From Tetmemena sp. SeJ-2015 (Eukaryota > Ciliophora > Spirotrichea > Sporadotrichida > Oxytrichidae): 64,000 bases of DNA. The notes under the pieces are model-generated. The model was given only the letters and a program-made list of their open reading frames with translations, did no database searches and was not told the DNA's origin. The position numbers were made by a program, and so were the translations under genes. Location of the stretch: contig JAJKFJ010023577.1 of the NCBI GenBank assembly GCA_027382625.1, positions 18,450 through 82,449 on the forward strand. Direction: 5' to 3'. Positions 53,910 to 64,000 of the stretch are shown one piece after another. Numbering within the stretch: the stretch's first letter is position 1; each line of letters opens with the position of its first letter.

Positions 53910-53937
53910 GATTTGAAATTTGAGATTTGAAATTTGA
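53910..53937. repeat. Tandem 14-bp repeat upstream of gltX
   Basis: Two exact head-to-tail copies of GATTTGAAATTTGA (53910-53923 and 53924-53937) in the divergent region between the AsmA-like gene and gltX. The unit is AT-rich and stands out from the flanking GC-rich DNA. Function unknown. Confidence 0.85.
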
Positions 53938-53985
53938 ATTGGCGAATTCCGGCTATTGTCGCCACCCCCTGTTTTAACTCGTTCT

Positions 53986-54010
53986 GAGCGGGCAGGATTG
54001 CCCGCACTAC
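53986..54010 (+). repeat. Family A-like hairpin upstream of gltX
   Basis: GAG CGGGCA GGAT TGCCCG CACTAC with a 7-bp stem GCGGGCA (53988-53994) / TGCCCGC (53999-54005). It shares the GGGCA-GGA(G/T)-TGCCC core and nearly the TAC end with the family A copies at 667 and 813. It ends 12 nt before the gltX ATG, so in RNA it would sit in the 5' leader. Confidence 0.55.
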
Positions 54011-54022
54011 TTCCTTCTCATT

Positions 54023-55345
54023 ATGTCCATTCGCGTCCGCTTTGCTCCTTCCCCCACCGGTGATCTCCACGTCGGAGGTGCCCGCACGGCTTTGTTCAAC
54101 TGGCTCATGGCCCGCAAGAGTGGCGGCACCTTCATCCTGCGGGTGGAGGACACGGACGGCGCGCGCAACACGGCGGAAGCCGCTGCGGGCATCATCAAAG
54201 GAATGCGCTGGCTCGGGCTGGACTGGGACGAAGGCCCGGAAGTGGGCGGTGACTACGGCCCGTATTTCCAAAGCCAGCGGAAGGACATCTACGATGCGTA
54301 TTTCAAAAAGCTGGAGGACGCCGGGCGCGTGTATGCCGAGGCCGATGGCGCGATGCGTTTCAAATTCAGCCGCACGGCGATCACGGTGCATGATCTGGTG
54401 TGTGGTGATGTGACGTTTGCTCCGACTGAGGAGCCAGACATGACGATTCGCCGCCCGGATGGCAGCTACATCTTCCACTTTGTGAACGTGGTGGATGACA
54501 TCGAGATGCGCATGACGCACGTGCTGCGGGGTGAGGATCATCTGTCCAACACCTGGAAGCACATTGATCTTTTCAATGCCTTTGGTGCCACGCCGCCGAC
54601 CTATGCGCACATCCCGCTGATCCTGAATCCGGATGGCAGCAAGATGAGCAAGCGTGATGAAGGCAGTGCGATTGAGCACAGCTACATGAATGCGGGTTTC
54701 CTGCCTGCGGCGGTGTTCAACTACCTCTGCATGCTGGGGTGGACGCCGAAGGCGGAGAGCGAAAAGCTTTCGCGTGAGGAGCTGACGGCGCTGTTTGATG
54801 CGGATGCGATTCATAGCAGCAACGCGAAGTTTGACCTCAAGAAGGCGCTGTGGTTCAACGCGCAGTATTTGCGGGAGCTGAGCCCGGAAGAGTTGCTGAA
54901 GCATGGTCGGACTTTCCTCGCGGCCAAAGGTCTGGTCTGGACTGATGATGCGATGGCTGCCGCCGCTGTGCATAGCGTGCGCGAGAAGGTGAGTCTGCTC
55001 ACCGAGCTGCCGGAGTGGGTGCATTACTTCTTCCGCGAGGACTATCCTTTCGAAGCGGATGTGGTGACGAAGCTCAAGGCCAAGCCTGAGAATGCGGGTC
55101 TGCTGAAGGCTGCTGCTGAGCAACTGGCACAAGCTGCGGAGTGGACTGAGCAGGGCGTGCATGATGCCGTGGAAGCGGCAGCGAAGGCGCTGAGCGTGAA
55201 GCCAGGTGCGATGATGCCGCTGCTGCGCTTTGCGCTGAGCGGGCAGTCACGCGGGCCGGGGGTCACGACGATTGCGCATTTGATCGGGAAGGAGAACACC
55301 ATTGCGCGGATTGAGCGGGCGCTGAGTGAGGTGATGGGGGCTTAA
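54023..55345 (+). CDS. gltX: Glutamyl-tRNA synthetase
   Basis: This 440-residue class I synthetase charges tRNA-Glu. The HIGH-type motif is RFAPSPTGDLHVGGARTALF (residues 6-25), KMSKS is present as DGSKMSKRDEG (about 210), and FHFVNVVDDIEMRMTHVLRGEDHLSNT is the core block. It is somewhat shorter than E. coli GltX (471). A glnS is also present in this window, so Gln-tRNA need not be made through GltX mischarging. A hairpin of family A type precedes the start. Confidence 0.96.
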   Translation: MSIRVRFAPSPTGDLHVGGARTALFNWLMARKSGGTFILRVEDTDGARNTAEAAAGIIKGMRWLGLDWDEGPEVGGDYGPYFQSQRKDIYDAYFKKLEDAGRVYAEADGAMRFKFSRTAITVHDLVCGDVTFAPTEEPDMTIRRPDGSYIFHFVNVVDDIEMRMTHVLRGEDHLSNTWKHIDLFNAFGATPPTYAHIPLILNPDGSKMSKRDEGSAIEHSYMNAGFLPAAVFNYLCMLGWTPKAESEKLSREELTALFDADAIHSSNAKFDLKKALWFNAQYLRELSPEELLKHGRTFLAAKGLVWTDDAMAAAAVHSVREKVSLLTELPEWVHYFFREDYPFEADVVTKLKAKPENAGLLKAAAEQLAQAAEWTEQGVHDAVEAAAKALSVKPGAMMPLLRFALSGQSRGPGVTTIAHLIGKENTIARIERALSEVMGA

Positions 55346-55359
55346 ACCGACATTTTTCA

Positions 55360-56103
55360 ATGAAAGATCGCTTCACACGAATCAGCAGTACAGAACGGTC
55401 TAGGATTCGGAAAGAACTTCGTTACAAGGTCTATGAAAGAGACTCAAACACTTGTCTTTTCTGCAAAAGAAAATTTCCTTTAACAGAGCTTACAATTGAT
55501 CACGTTATTCCGCTTGCTCGTGGTGGGATTGATGAAATTACTAATTATGTGACCGCATGCAAGGAATGCAATCAAGCTAAAGCGGCCTTGCCACTTAATG
55601 AGTTTGCATCTCGAATCAAGATTGATCCTGCCGATCTTCCAGTCACTGGAGACCCTGTGATAGATAATCCAGATTTACCCATACAGTTGCGGATTCTGCG
55701 GAAGAGTTTATTTGATCAAGCGCGCACTGAGGAATTGATTATTCGAGGTAAAAGTTTTCAAAAAAAGCTCGAGAAAAATTATAGAAGGAAGTTCTGGGAT
55801 ACTACCGATGGTGCGAGGTTGATTGATGAGATGCCTCAACTTCCTGGGCATGTTCGCATAATGCTTCCCGAAATTCAGGCGATTGCAGAATCGGAGAAGG
55901 AAGCAATATTACTTATCGAATTAGCGAAATCGGCAAAAACAAGAAATCTAATTGGATCGATTCTAAAACGGGGAATGGATATTGAGCGCGTAGTTGAGGA
56001 TTTAAAAGCAAAGACGCCCGACGAGTCACTTCGCAAGAAAATTGAACAGGCGCTTTCTAGGGTGCTGCGGAAAAATAAATCAGATGAAGATGTGTCGGGT
56101 TAG
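55360..56103 (+). CDS. HNH endonuclease, AT-rich, probably acquired
   Basis: This encodes 247 residues. The HNH domain occupies about 20-80: CLFCKRKFPLTELTIDHVIP with the H-N-H residues in TIDHV, TACKECNQAK and the following N, plus two CxxC zinc pairs (CLFC and CKEC). The remaining 150 residues are helical and charged with no recognised domain. Codon use is AT-rich and clearly different from the surrounding GC-rich genes, and spacing to gltX is 14 bp. It is inserted between gltX and cutA, flanked by near-identical 16-bp sequences. No methylase or partner gene is adjacent. It could be a homing-type or restriction-type nuclease; the target is unknown. Confidence 0.85.
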   Translation: MKDRFTRISSTERSRIRKELRYKVYERDSNTCLFCKRKFPLTELTIDHVIPLARGGIDEITNYVTACKECNQAKAALPLNEFASRIKIDPADLPVTGDPVIDNPDLPIQLRILRKSLFDQARTEELIIRGKSFQKKLEKNYRRKFWDTTDGARLIDEMPQLPGHVRIMLPEIQAIAESEKEAILLIELAKSAKTRNLIGSILKRGMDIERVVEDLKAKTPDESLRKKIEQALSRVLRKNKSDEDVSG

Positions 56104-56171
56104 AGAGTGGTGCTGGCAACTAAGGTGGTGCTCCCGGTATCGAACTACTACTTGCACAAGGTGCTGAGGGC

Positions 56172-56489
56172 TTACCCCACACTCTCCTCCACCCACCGTG
56201 CGTACGCTTCCGACACCTGATCTGGTTTCAGGGCGACGATTTCTGGGACGTCGTAGGGGTGGAGTTCGTGGAGGCGGGATTCGAAGAGGGGCCAGGCGGT
56301 GGGGGTGGTTTTGAAGATGGCGAGGACTTCGGCGGAGGTTTCGACTTTGCCCTGCCAGCGGTAGATGGATTCGACGGCGGGGATGAGATTCACGCAGGCG
56401 GCGAGTTGCGATTCCACCAGTGCCGTGCCAGTCTCGCGGGCTTTCCCGATGTCGGGGAAGGTGCAAAAGACGATCAGGAGGTCGTTCAT
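56172..56489 (-). CDS. cutA: Divalent-cation tolerance protein CutA
   Basis: This encodes 105 residues from the ATG at 56489. IVFCTFPDIGKARETGTALVE, AACVNLIPAVESIYRWQGKV and ELHPYDVPEIVALKPD are the signature blocks of the small trimeric CutA1 fold. Reported roles are copper tolerance and signal transduction, but the mechanism remains unclear. The frame is open far upstream through the kinase gene; that part is shadow. Confidence 0.95.
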   Translation of the reverse strand: MNDLLIVFCTFPDIGKARETGTALVESQLAACVNLIPAVESIYRWQGKVETSAEVLAIFKTTPTAWPLFESRLHELHPYDVPEIVALKPDQVSEAYARWVEESVG

Positions 56490-56501
56490 AACCGCCAGCC
56501 T

Positions 56502-57666
56502 ATGAGATCTGCCTTCATTGACAAGCTTATCAAACGCATGGACCGCCTCGAACCGGGGGAGGTCCAGGGCATCGTGCTGGAGCTGGTGCGGGAGAAGAAG
56601 TTTCAGGAGAAGGTGTTCGAGGCGCTGCAGGAGGGGGTCATCCTGCTGGATACGGAGGGGAAGGTGAGCTACGTGAACCGGGCGGCTTGCACCTTTTTCG
56701 GACTGGAGCAGGATCAGGTGATCGGCCAGCGGCTGGCGCAAGGGGTGCGGGGGCTGGACTGGAATGAACTGCTGAAGCCGGGGACGGTGGTGAGCCGGGA
56801 TCTCGAGGTGTTTTACCCGGAGAACCGGTACCTTAATTTCTACATCACCAGCATCGACGACGACTCGGCGCTGGGTTTTGTGATGCTGATCCGTGATGTG
56901 ACCGAGACGCGCAAGCGCACGGAGGAACAGCTGGAAAGCGAGCGCCTGAATGCCTTCACGCTGCTGGCGGCCGGGGTGGCGCATGAGCTGGGGAATCCGC
57001 TCAATTCTTTGACGATCCATCTGCAGCTGCTGGAGCGCCGCCTGAAGAAGATGGGGGCGAAGGGGGCCAGCCTGCGAGAGCACCTGGATGTGGCGACGGG
57101 AGAGATCAAGCGGCTCGATTTCATCATCGGGCAGTTCCTAGCGGCCATCCGACCGACGAAGCCGCAGCTGCAGCGGGTGCAGTTGCGTGAGCTGCTGGAC
57201 GAGTGCGTGCGTTTCCTCCAGCCTGAGATCGAGGCCTGCAAGGTGAAGCTGAAGCTGGACCTGCGCTCTGATTTGGCCGGCCATGCCGCTGGATGCTGGG
57301 CAGATGAAGCAGGCGGTGTACAATCTCATCCGCAATGCCTGCCAGGCCATGCCCAATGGCGGGACGCTGACGATCAACGGCACCTTTACGGATTTTGAGG
57401 TGCGCCTGAGCTTTGAGGACACGGGGAAGGGGATCAATGCGGAGCAGATGGGCAAGCTCTTCCAGCCCTTTTCCACGACCCGGACCACGGGCACGGGCCT
57501 GGGGCTGTTGATTGTGCGCCGAATCGTCCGTGAGCATGGCGGGGAGATCGACATTGAAAGCCGCGAGGGGCTGGGGACCCGGGTGAGCCTGTGGCTGCCG
57601 TTGGTGGAGAAGAGCGTACGCATGCTGGAGGCGGGGCGGGATACGGGGGCAAAAGCCGAGCCGTAA
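56502..57666 (+). pseudogene. PAS-domain sensor histidine kinase, split by a frameshift
   Basis: Frame one (56502-57398) carries a helical start, a PAS domain (EALQEGVILLDTEGKVSYVN...YITSIDDDSALGFVMLIRDV) and the HisKA H-box LLAAGVAHELGNPLNS (His near residue 160). Frame two (to 57666) carries the ATPase half: N-box NLIRNACQAM, G1 EDTGKGI, G2 GTGLGLLIVRRIVREHGG. They join naturally if one G is removed near 57275, giving RSDL-PAMPLDAGQMKQ. As written, frame one ends in an unrelated tail (GHAAGCW...) after about 300 residues. It is either a real null mutation or a sequence error. There is no transmembrane segment, and no response regulator is adjacent. Confidence 0.83.
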
Positions 57667-57781
57667 GAGTAGGGCTGAGTGCGGGCTTGCTACGCGGATG
57701 GCCTATTGAGTCTTAATATTGCAGAAAACATTATAATTATCGTCTCGGATCAATCCGATGCATCACGGAGGTTGACCATAG

Positions 57782-57795
57782 GGCAGAATTCTGCC
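57782..57795. promoter_or_regulatory. Perfect 14-bp palindrome upstream of SWIB gene
   Basis: GGCAGAATTCTGCC ends 13 nt before the SWIB start codon. A TATAAT element stands at 57732-57737, about 45 bp upstream of it, in an AT-rich stretch. The palindrome would lie in the leader or just downstream of transcription start, where an operator could act. No named regulator binding site is recognised. Confidence 0.4.
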
Positions 57796-57808
57796 AGCAT
57801 TTACCCCC

Positions 57809-58090
57809 ATGCCTGACTCAACCAATCCGAAACCCGCCCGCAAACTGAACCCAGCCCTGAGCAAACCCGTCCAACCGGATGAGATTCTCGCGAAAGTGAT
57901 CGGCTCCACACCGCTCTCCCGCGGCGAAATGACCAAGAAGCTGTGGGAATACATCAAGAAGAACGGTCTGCAGGACCAAGCCAAGAAGACCAACATCAAT
58001 GCTGATGAGGCGCTGAAGGCTGTCTTTGGTGGCAAGAGCCAGGTGACCATGTTTGAGATGACGAAGCTCGTCTCGGCTCACGTCAAGTAA
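57809..58090 (+). CDS. SWIB/MDM2 domain protein
   Basis: This encodes 93 residues. A basic, disordered start (about 1-20) precedes one SWIB domain (LAKVIGSTPLSRGEMTKKLW...YIKKNG; NINADEALKAVFGG; VTMFEMTKLVSAHVK). The fold is best known in eukaryotic chromatin remodellers, and in bacteria is common in Chlamydiae and Verrucomicrobia, where DNA or chromatin association is suspected. It has its own AT-rich upstream region with a palindrome and a strong terminator after it, so it is a single-gene unit. Confidence 0.92.
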   Translation: MPDSTNPKPARKLNPALSKPVQPDEILAKVIGSTPLSRGEMTKKLWEYIKKNGLQDQAKKTNINADEALKAVFGGKSQVTMFEMTKLVSAHVK

Positions 58091-58148
58091 GCCCGGCATC
58101 CGCAGTTCCCTGAGTTTCGGGGAAATCGCTGCGAAATGCACCCTTTCC

Positions 58149-58183
58149 AAAACCCGCAGATCAATCTGATCTGCGGGTTTTTT
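58149..58183 (+). terminator. Rho-independent terminator after SWIB gene
   Basis: Perfect 13-bp stem AACCCGCAGATCA (58151-58163) / TGATCTGCGGGTT (58167-58179), 3-nt loop, followed by a run of Ts to 58183. Confidence 0.95.
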
Positions 58184-58316
58184 GCGTCTGGGTGAAGCTC
58201 CCCACGGGGAGTGGGCAGGGCATTGGCCGAGGGCTGCCGCATGAGCGCTCAAATCTCCCTTGCATCGCTCGCTCTTCCGCGTCATCTCAAGGGAACCTGC
58301 TCGTCACCACCACACC

Positions 58317-60727
<2,411 letters not shown>

Positions 60728-60868
60728 GGGCGGAAAGAATTGTAGCGCCAAAGCAGCGAGCATAACGGCAATGAGTTTAGCAAACCGCCATAAGGGGGCT
60801 GCTGCGTCCTCAATTCCGCGCTTCTTGGCTGGCTATCAACCTTGCTTGCTGCAGGTACCAAGGACAGC

Positions 60869-62740
60869 CTATGGTGACAAAGGCTGCCACTGATTCCAGG
60901 CGGATGTATGGGGCAGGTTGGTGGCGGCAAGCGCGGCGGCGGCGATGGCCTTTGGGGAGAGCTGCTTGCGGGTGTCACGCACCATTTCGGCGGCACCTTC
61001 CACATTCTCGGATTCGGCGCGGATGAACCATGCCAGGGCACGTACGGGATCTGCCGGCAGCTCGGGGTGATCCTCCAGCAGGAACCGGCCCAGATGCATC
61101 TGCGCGGGGCCGTGCCCCTGGGCGGCGGCTTTGGCATACCAGCCGGTGGCCTGCTTGGGGTCTTTCCAGATGCATTCGCCCTTGGCGTAGGCACTGCCCA
61201 GGTAGTCCTGTGCATGGGGAAAATCCTGTATCGCGGCCTGCTGAAAGTAATGGATGACCAGGCCGGACTCGAACGGCACACCGCGGGAATTCAGATAGCA
61301 GCGGCCCAGCGCTGCTTGGGCGGGGGCGTAGCCCAGCTTGGCGGCCATTTCGTAGGCTTGGGCGGCTTTCAAATCGTCCTGCGGCACGCCCAGGCCTTTT
61401 GCATAGCGAAGGCCCATTTGATAAAAGGCGGGCGAGTAGCTGGCGGCCACGGCTATCTGCAGCCACTTCACGGCTTCGGCATCGTCCTTGTCCACGCCAC
61501 AGCCATGCTGGTACATGAGGCTGATACGATATTGTGCGGAGGGCAGGGTCTCCCAGTGCTGGTAAACGGAGAGGGCGTACTGGTAGTCGTACGCCACGCC
61601 AAGTCCGTCGCGGTGGCAGTCCGCCAGCCGGAGGGAAGCCACGGGAAAGTTGCGGCCATCTGTCAGGCTTCGCAGCATGCTCACCCCTTTCTTGATGTCG
61701 GCAGGGCGGCCAATGCCGTCGAGATAGGTGCAGGCGAGCATGTAACTGGCCATGAGGTGATTTTGCGAGGCGGCTTTTTCCAGCAAACGGAGGCCCTCGG
61801 GGGCACTGGACGGAGGGCTAGGGGGGAAGAGGAGCATCTTGGCCCGGAGATATATGGCTTCGGCATCGCCCTGCTCTGTGGCCTCATGGAACTGGGAAGT
61901 GCCTGCAGTGAGGGGGCGCCGAGTGTGGCCATTCCCAAAGGGGCTGCCGCTTGGCCCATAGGTGCCAGAACGGTTGCCGCCTGGTCTTTGGCTGATGGTG
62001 GAACCATCAGGCATGTTGGCGACAACGGTGCCGTCAGGAGCCGTTGTCACGACGAGACGGCGCGAAGAGCCGCCCTCGTACGCATTTTCGGGAAGATCGC
62101 CACCTGCGGAGACGCCCTTGAGGGCTGCAGCCGCAGAGGTGCTGAGAGGCTTTGTAACCGAGGTGCCGCTGGAGGCCACTGACTGATTGGAGGAAAGACT
62201 GCCCCCTTCAACAGGCGTACGTCTGCCCGAGGGGTACAAATACTCGGCACCATACCATACGCTGACGCCACAGGCGATGATGAGCACCGCCCAAACCATG
62301 CCCCCCAGCCAGGCGGAAAAAGGCCGCGAGGACTCAGCCGAACGGGATGCGATGGATGCAGGACACTGTGGTGACAGCGGCGGTGTGCTGAGTGCTTGAG
62401 TTCCAGTCTCCCAAGCTGGCAATGCCGCAGGCTCCATGGCTGGAGCTTGGACGGCCATGGGCGGCATGCTCTCGTCTGGAGCTGGAGGCATCTGCTCTTC
62501 CACCGGAGGTGCCGCCATGCGGTAGGGGTGCAGGTGCTCGGGGCGCTCCAGCAGAAAAGCATGGGCTGCGCGGACCTCACCCGCATAAGCATAGGCACGA
62601 GCGGCTAGGTCTGCATCCGCAGGCGAGCGGCGTACGAGGTCCTCCAGCCGGTGCATTACAGCATGCGCAGCCCTGTCCACCCCTTCAGGAGTCATGGGGG
62701 CGGCAAGCTCAAGAATGCGCATGGCGTCAAAGAAAGTCAT
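60869..62740 (-). CDS. Sel1-repeat (TPR-like) protein with one membrane segment
   Basis: This encodes 623 residues. An N-terminal helical region (about 1-75) and Pro-rich linker precede a membrane segment at about 143-165 (WLGGMVWAVLIIACGVSVWY). A Ser/Thr/Gly-rich spacer follows, then from about 285 seven or eight Sel1 repeats (for example AEAIYLRAKMLLFP; ASYMLACTYLDGIG; AFYQMGLRYAKGLGVPQDD; AQAALGRCYLNSRGVPFE). Sel1 proteins are scaffolds for protein contacts, often in envelope signalling. A partner is not apparent. Confidence 0.82.
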   Translation of the reverse strand: MTFFDAMRILELAAPMTPEGVDRAAHAVMHRLEDLVRRSPADADLAARAYAYAGEVRAAHAFLLERPEHLHPYRMAAPPVEEQMPPAPDESMPPMAVQAPAMEPAALPAWETGTQALSTPPLSPQCPASIASRSAESSRPFSAWLGGMVWAVLIIACGVSVWYGAEYLYPSGRRTPVEGGSLSSNQSVASSGTSVTKPLSTSAAAALKGVSAGGDLPENAYEGGSSRRLVVTTAPDGTVVANMPDGSTISQRPGGNRSGTYGPSGSPFGNGHTRRPLTAGTSQFHEATEQGDAEAIYLRAKMLLFPPSPPSSAPEGLRLLEKAASQNHLMASYMLACTYLDGIGRPADIKKGVSMLRSLTDGRNFPVASLRLADCHRDGLGVAYDYQYALSVYQHWETLPSAQYRISLMYQHGCGVDKDDAEAVKWLQIAVAASYSPAFYQMGLRYAKGLGVPQDDLKAAQAYEMAAKLGYAPAQAALGRCYLNSRGVPFESGLVIHYFQQAAIQDFPHAQDYLGSAYAKGECIWKDPKQATGWYAKAAAQGHGPAQMHLGRFLLEDHPELPADPVRALAWFIRAESENVEGAAEMVRDTRKQLSPKAIAAAALAATNLPHTSAWNQWQPLSP

Positions 62741-63132
62741 GTCCGGTGCAAGGAGGGAGTGAGATCAGGGGTAGGAAGAGGCTCGTGCTGGAGCCTGGAA
62801 AAGATCAGTGTGGTTTCGAGATGGTAGTCAAATGTCCCAATTAAGAAGATGTTTGAGTCTATTATGAATATTATTGATGTTGGAGTGGATTTCCACCAAA
62901 AGAAGCTTGGAATTCCCTGAATTGCAGGACGCGGAGCAAGCAAATCAGGTTTCCACTCACGCACGGTAATCTCACCAAAGTCCCTTTTCGAACCCGCTCC
63001 CACGGTCCCGATGACCCATGTGCCTCACAGGGCGGAACATCGCTTTTGCCGGTGACGAACAGACTCAAAGCCTCTCATTGACCAACCCACGGGGTGTCTT
63101 GTAGTTTGTGGTTGAAATTAGACTCACCCATC
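62741..63132. other. Intergenic stretch, no gene seen
   Basis: This is the divergent space between the Sel1 gene and the Bax-inhibitor gene. The part near 62835-62885 is AT-rich (TATTATGAATATTATTGATG) and could hold promoters. No ORF resembles a protein and no strong hairpin was found. Confidence 0.6.
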
Positions 63133-63879
63133 ATGCGCACCTCCAATCCCACGCTTAGTGACCATGTCTTTGAGAAATCACGCTCCGGGAATCCGGCTGA
63201 TGGGGTGATGACACTTAACGGCACGGTTCTGAAAACCGCTATTCTCACCCTGCTGCTGGTCACGTCGGCCAGCTTTAGCTGGAAGCTCATCATGGGGGGC
63301 AGTCCTCCAGCATGGATCGGCTCCGCGCTTACCTATGGCTGGATTGTTCCTCTGGTGCTTGGGCTGATCATTTCCTTCAAGCCCCGGACGGCACCCGCGC
63401 TCGCGCCGGTTTACGCGCTGTGCAACGGCTTCTTCGTCGGCATCATCTCCGCGATGTATGAGAGCGCTTTCGGCGGCATCGTCCTCACCGCTGTCATGCT
63501 GACCTGCGGCATTCTGTTTGCTTTGCTCGCCGCCTATTCGACCGGCATGATCAAGCCGACTGAGAATTTCAAACTAGGCATCGTTGCCGCCACTGGTGGC
63601 ATCTTCCTGTTTTATCTCGCCACCATGGTGCTCGGCATGTTTGGCATCCAGATTCCCGGTTTGTTTGGCAACGGCTGGGTCGGCATCGCTTTCTCTGCCT
63701 TCGTGGTCATCATCGCGGCGCTGAACCTCGTGCTCGATTTCGACTTCATCGAAAACGGCTGTGCTGCCGGTGCGCCGAAGCACATGGAATGGTATGCCGC
63801 CTTCGGTCTTCTGGTCACTCTGGTCTGGCTCTACCTTGAAATCCTGCGCCTGCTGAGCAAGCTGCGCAGCCGCGATTGA
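63133..63879 (+). CDS. Bax inhibitor-1/YccA family membrane protein
   Basis: This encodes 248 residues from the ATG at 63133. Seven membrane helices are evident after a 38-residue polar start. YALCNGFFVGIISAMYESAF and the long GIVLTAVMLTCGILFALLAAYST blocks, plus LNLVLDFDFIENGCAAGAPKHMEWYAAFG near the end, are typical of the YccA/BI-1 'Bax1-I' group (the D-F-D pair near the last helices forms the ion-sensing site). Likely an inner-membrane ion-leak or stress protein. Confidence 0.92.
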   Translation: MRTSNPTLSDHVFEKSRSGNPADGVMTLNGTVLKTAILTLLLVTSASFSWKLIMGGSPPAWIGSALTYGWIVPLVLGLIISFKPRTAPALAPVYALCNGFFVGIISAMYESAFGGIVLTAVMLTCGILFALLAAYSTGMIKPTENFKLGIVAATGGIFLFYLATMVLGMFGIQIPGLFGNGWVGIAFSAFVVIIAALNLVLDFDFIENGCAAGAPKHMEWYAAFGLLVTLVWLYLEILRLLSKLRSRD

Positions 63880-63918
63880 ACATCCTTTAGATTGCTGAAC
63901 TCCAACCTGCCTCCTGCC

Positions 63919-64000
63919 ATGAAAACATCCCTCTTCTTCAGCCTCCTGCTGGCCAGTGCTTCATTGAGCCACGCCAATCCCGAAATCGCCACGATCATCG
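63919..64000 (+). CDS. Start of a secreted protein (3' partial)
   Basis: Only 27 residues are inside the window. ATG at 63919 opens a signal peptide (KTSLFFSLLLASASLSHA) with a likely cleavage before NPEIATII. It is 39 bp after the Bax-inhibitor gene on the same strand. The function cannot be told. Confidence 0.65.
   Translation, partial: MKTSLFFSLLLASASLSHANPEIATII

Noticed and set aside
53723..55162. 479-residue minus-strand ORF across the gltX region
   Set aside because: Antisense shadow of gltX; its end also runs into the AsmA-like gene in another frame.

Overview
The window is high-GC bacterial chromosome, most likely from a member of the Verrucomicrobia close to Prosthecobacter/Verrucomicrobium. 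This is inference from gene content, not from a marker gene. The pointers are PVC-superphylum families together in one place: a DUF1553 (PSD1-type) protein, a DUF1501 protein with a Tat signal, a large heme-binding dehydrogenase-like protein, two sulfatases, a terpenoid-cyclase-like toroid protein and a SWIB-domain protein. Gram-negative traits are also present: KdsB for LPS Kdo, a LolD-like ATPase and lipoproteins with lipoboxes. Most genes lack an obvious Shine-Dalgarno sequence, so start codons are mostly chosen from protein families.

Layout. 1-9 kb: the 3' end of a tgt-like gene, glnS, a PurC-family gene, tRNA-Asn and tRNA-Met, hemB, then a 5'-truncated DUF1553 gene followed by about 1 kb without genes. 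9-15.5 kb: a methyltransferase, a lipoprotein, a short adenylate-forming enzyme, plsX-fabH, proB, purU. 15.4-19.5 kb (minus strand): a GH75-like membrane protein, lolD, trmL, gtrA and two tandem glycine-zipper lipoproteins. 20-23.3 kb: a menaquinone cluster menA-menC-menE. 23.3-31.8 kb: the PVC dehydrogenase/cytochrome, a protease-lectin-SirB1 fusion, a methyltransferase, an L,D-transpeptidase and an M81 peptidase. 31.8-41.7 kb: a toroid protein and a complete cbb3 oxidase cluster (ccoS, fused ccoNO, ccoQ, one-heme ccoP, ccoG, small membrane gene, SafE-like gene, ccoI). 41.8-50 kb: a methyltransferase, two sulfatases with altered active-site motifs, DUF1501, small secreted proteins, an endonuclease/phosphatase-fold protein, fabG. 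50-64 kb: CPBP protease, sppA, AsmA-like protein, gltX, an AT-rich HNH gene, cutA, a frameshifted sensor kinase, SWIB, kdsB, pyrG, a Sel1-repeat protein, a Bax-inhibitor-1 protein and the start of a secreted protein.

The genes fit an aerobic to microaerobic respiring cell: menaquinone synthesis, heme synthesis (hemB) and a high-affinity cbb3 oxidase with its own copper ATPase and assembly proteins. Phospholipid/fatty-acid genes (plsX, fabH, fabG) and envelope genes (kdsB, lolD, AsmA-like, L,D-transpeptidase) make up much of the rest.

The signals that ordinary annotation misses are mainly at DNA/RNA level. There are two families of short dispersed hairpins whose copies differ only or almost only by compensating base pairs. 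One terminator-like hairpin encloses the gtrA start codon and another lies inside the 3' end of menE. A nested double palindrome separates two convergent genes. A low-GC HNH gene is flanked by near-identical 16-bp sequences beside a tRNA-end-like remnant. Two genes (M81 peptidase, sensor kinase) carry apparent frameshifts, which could be real decay or sequence errors. No complete mobile element, CRISPR array or obvious novel multi-gene defence system was seen.
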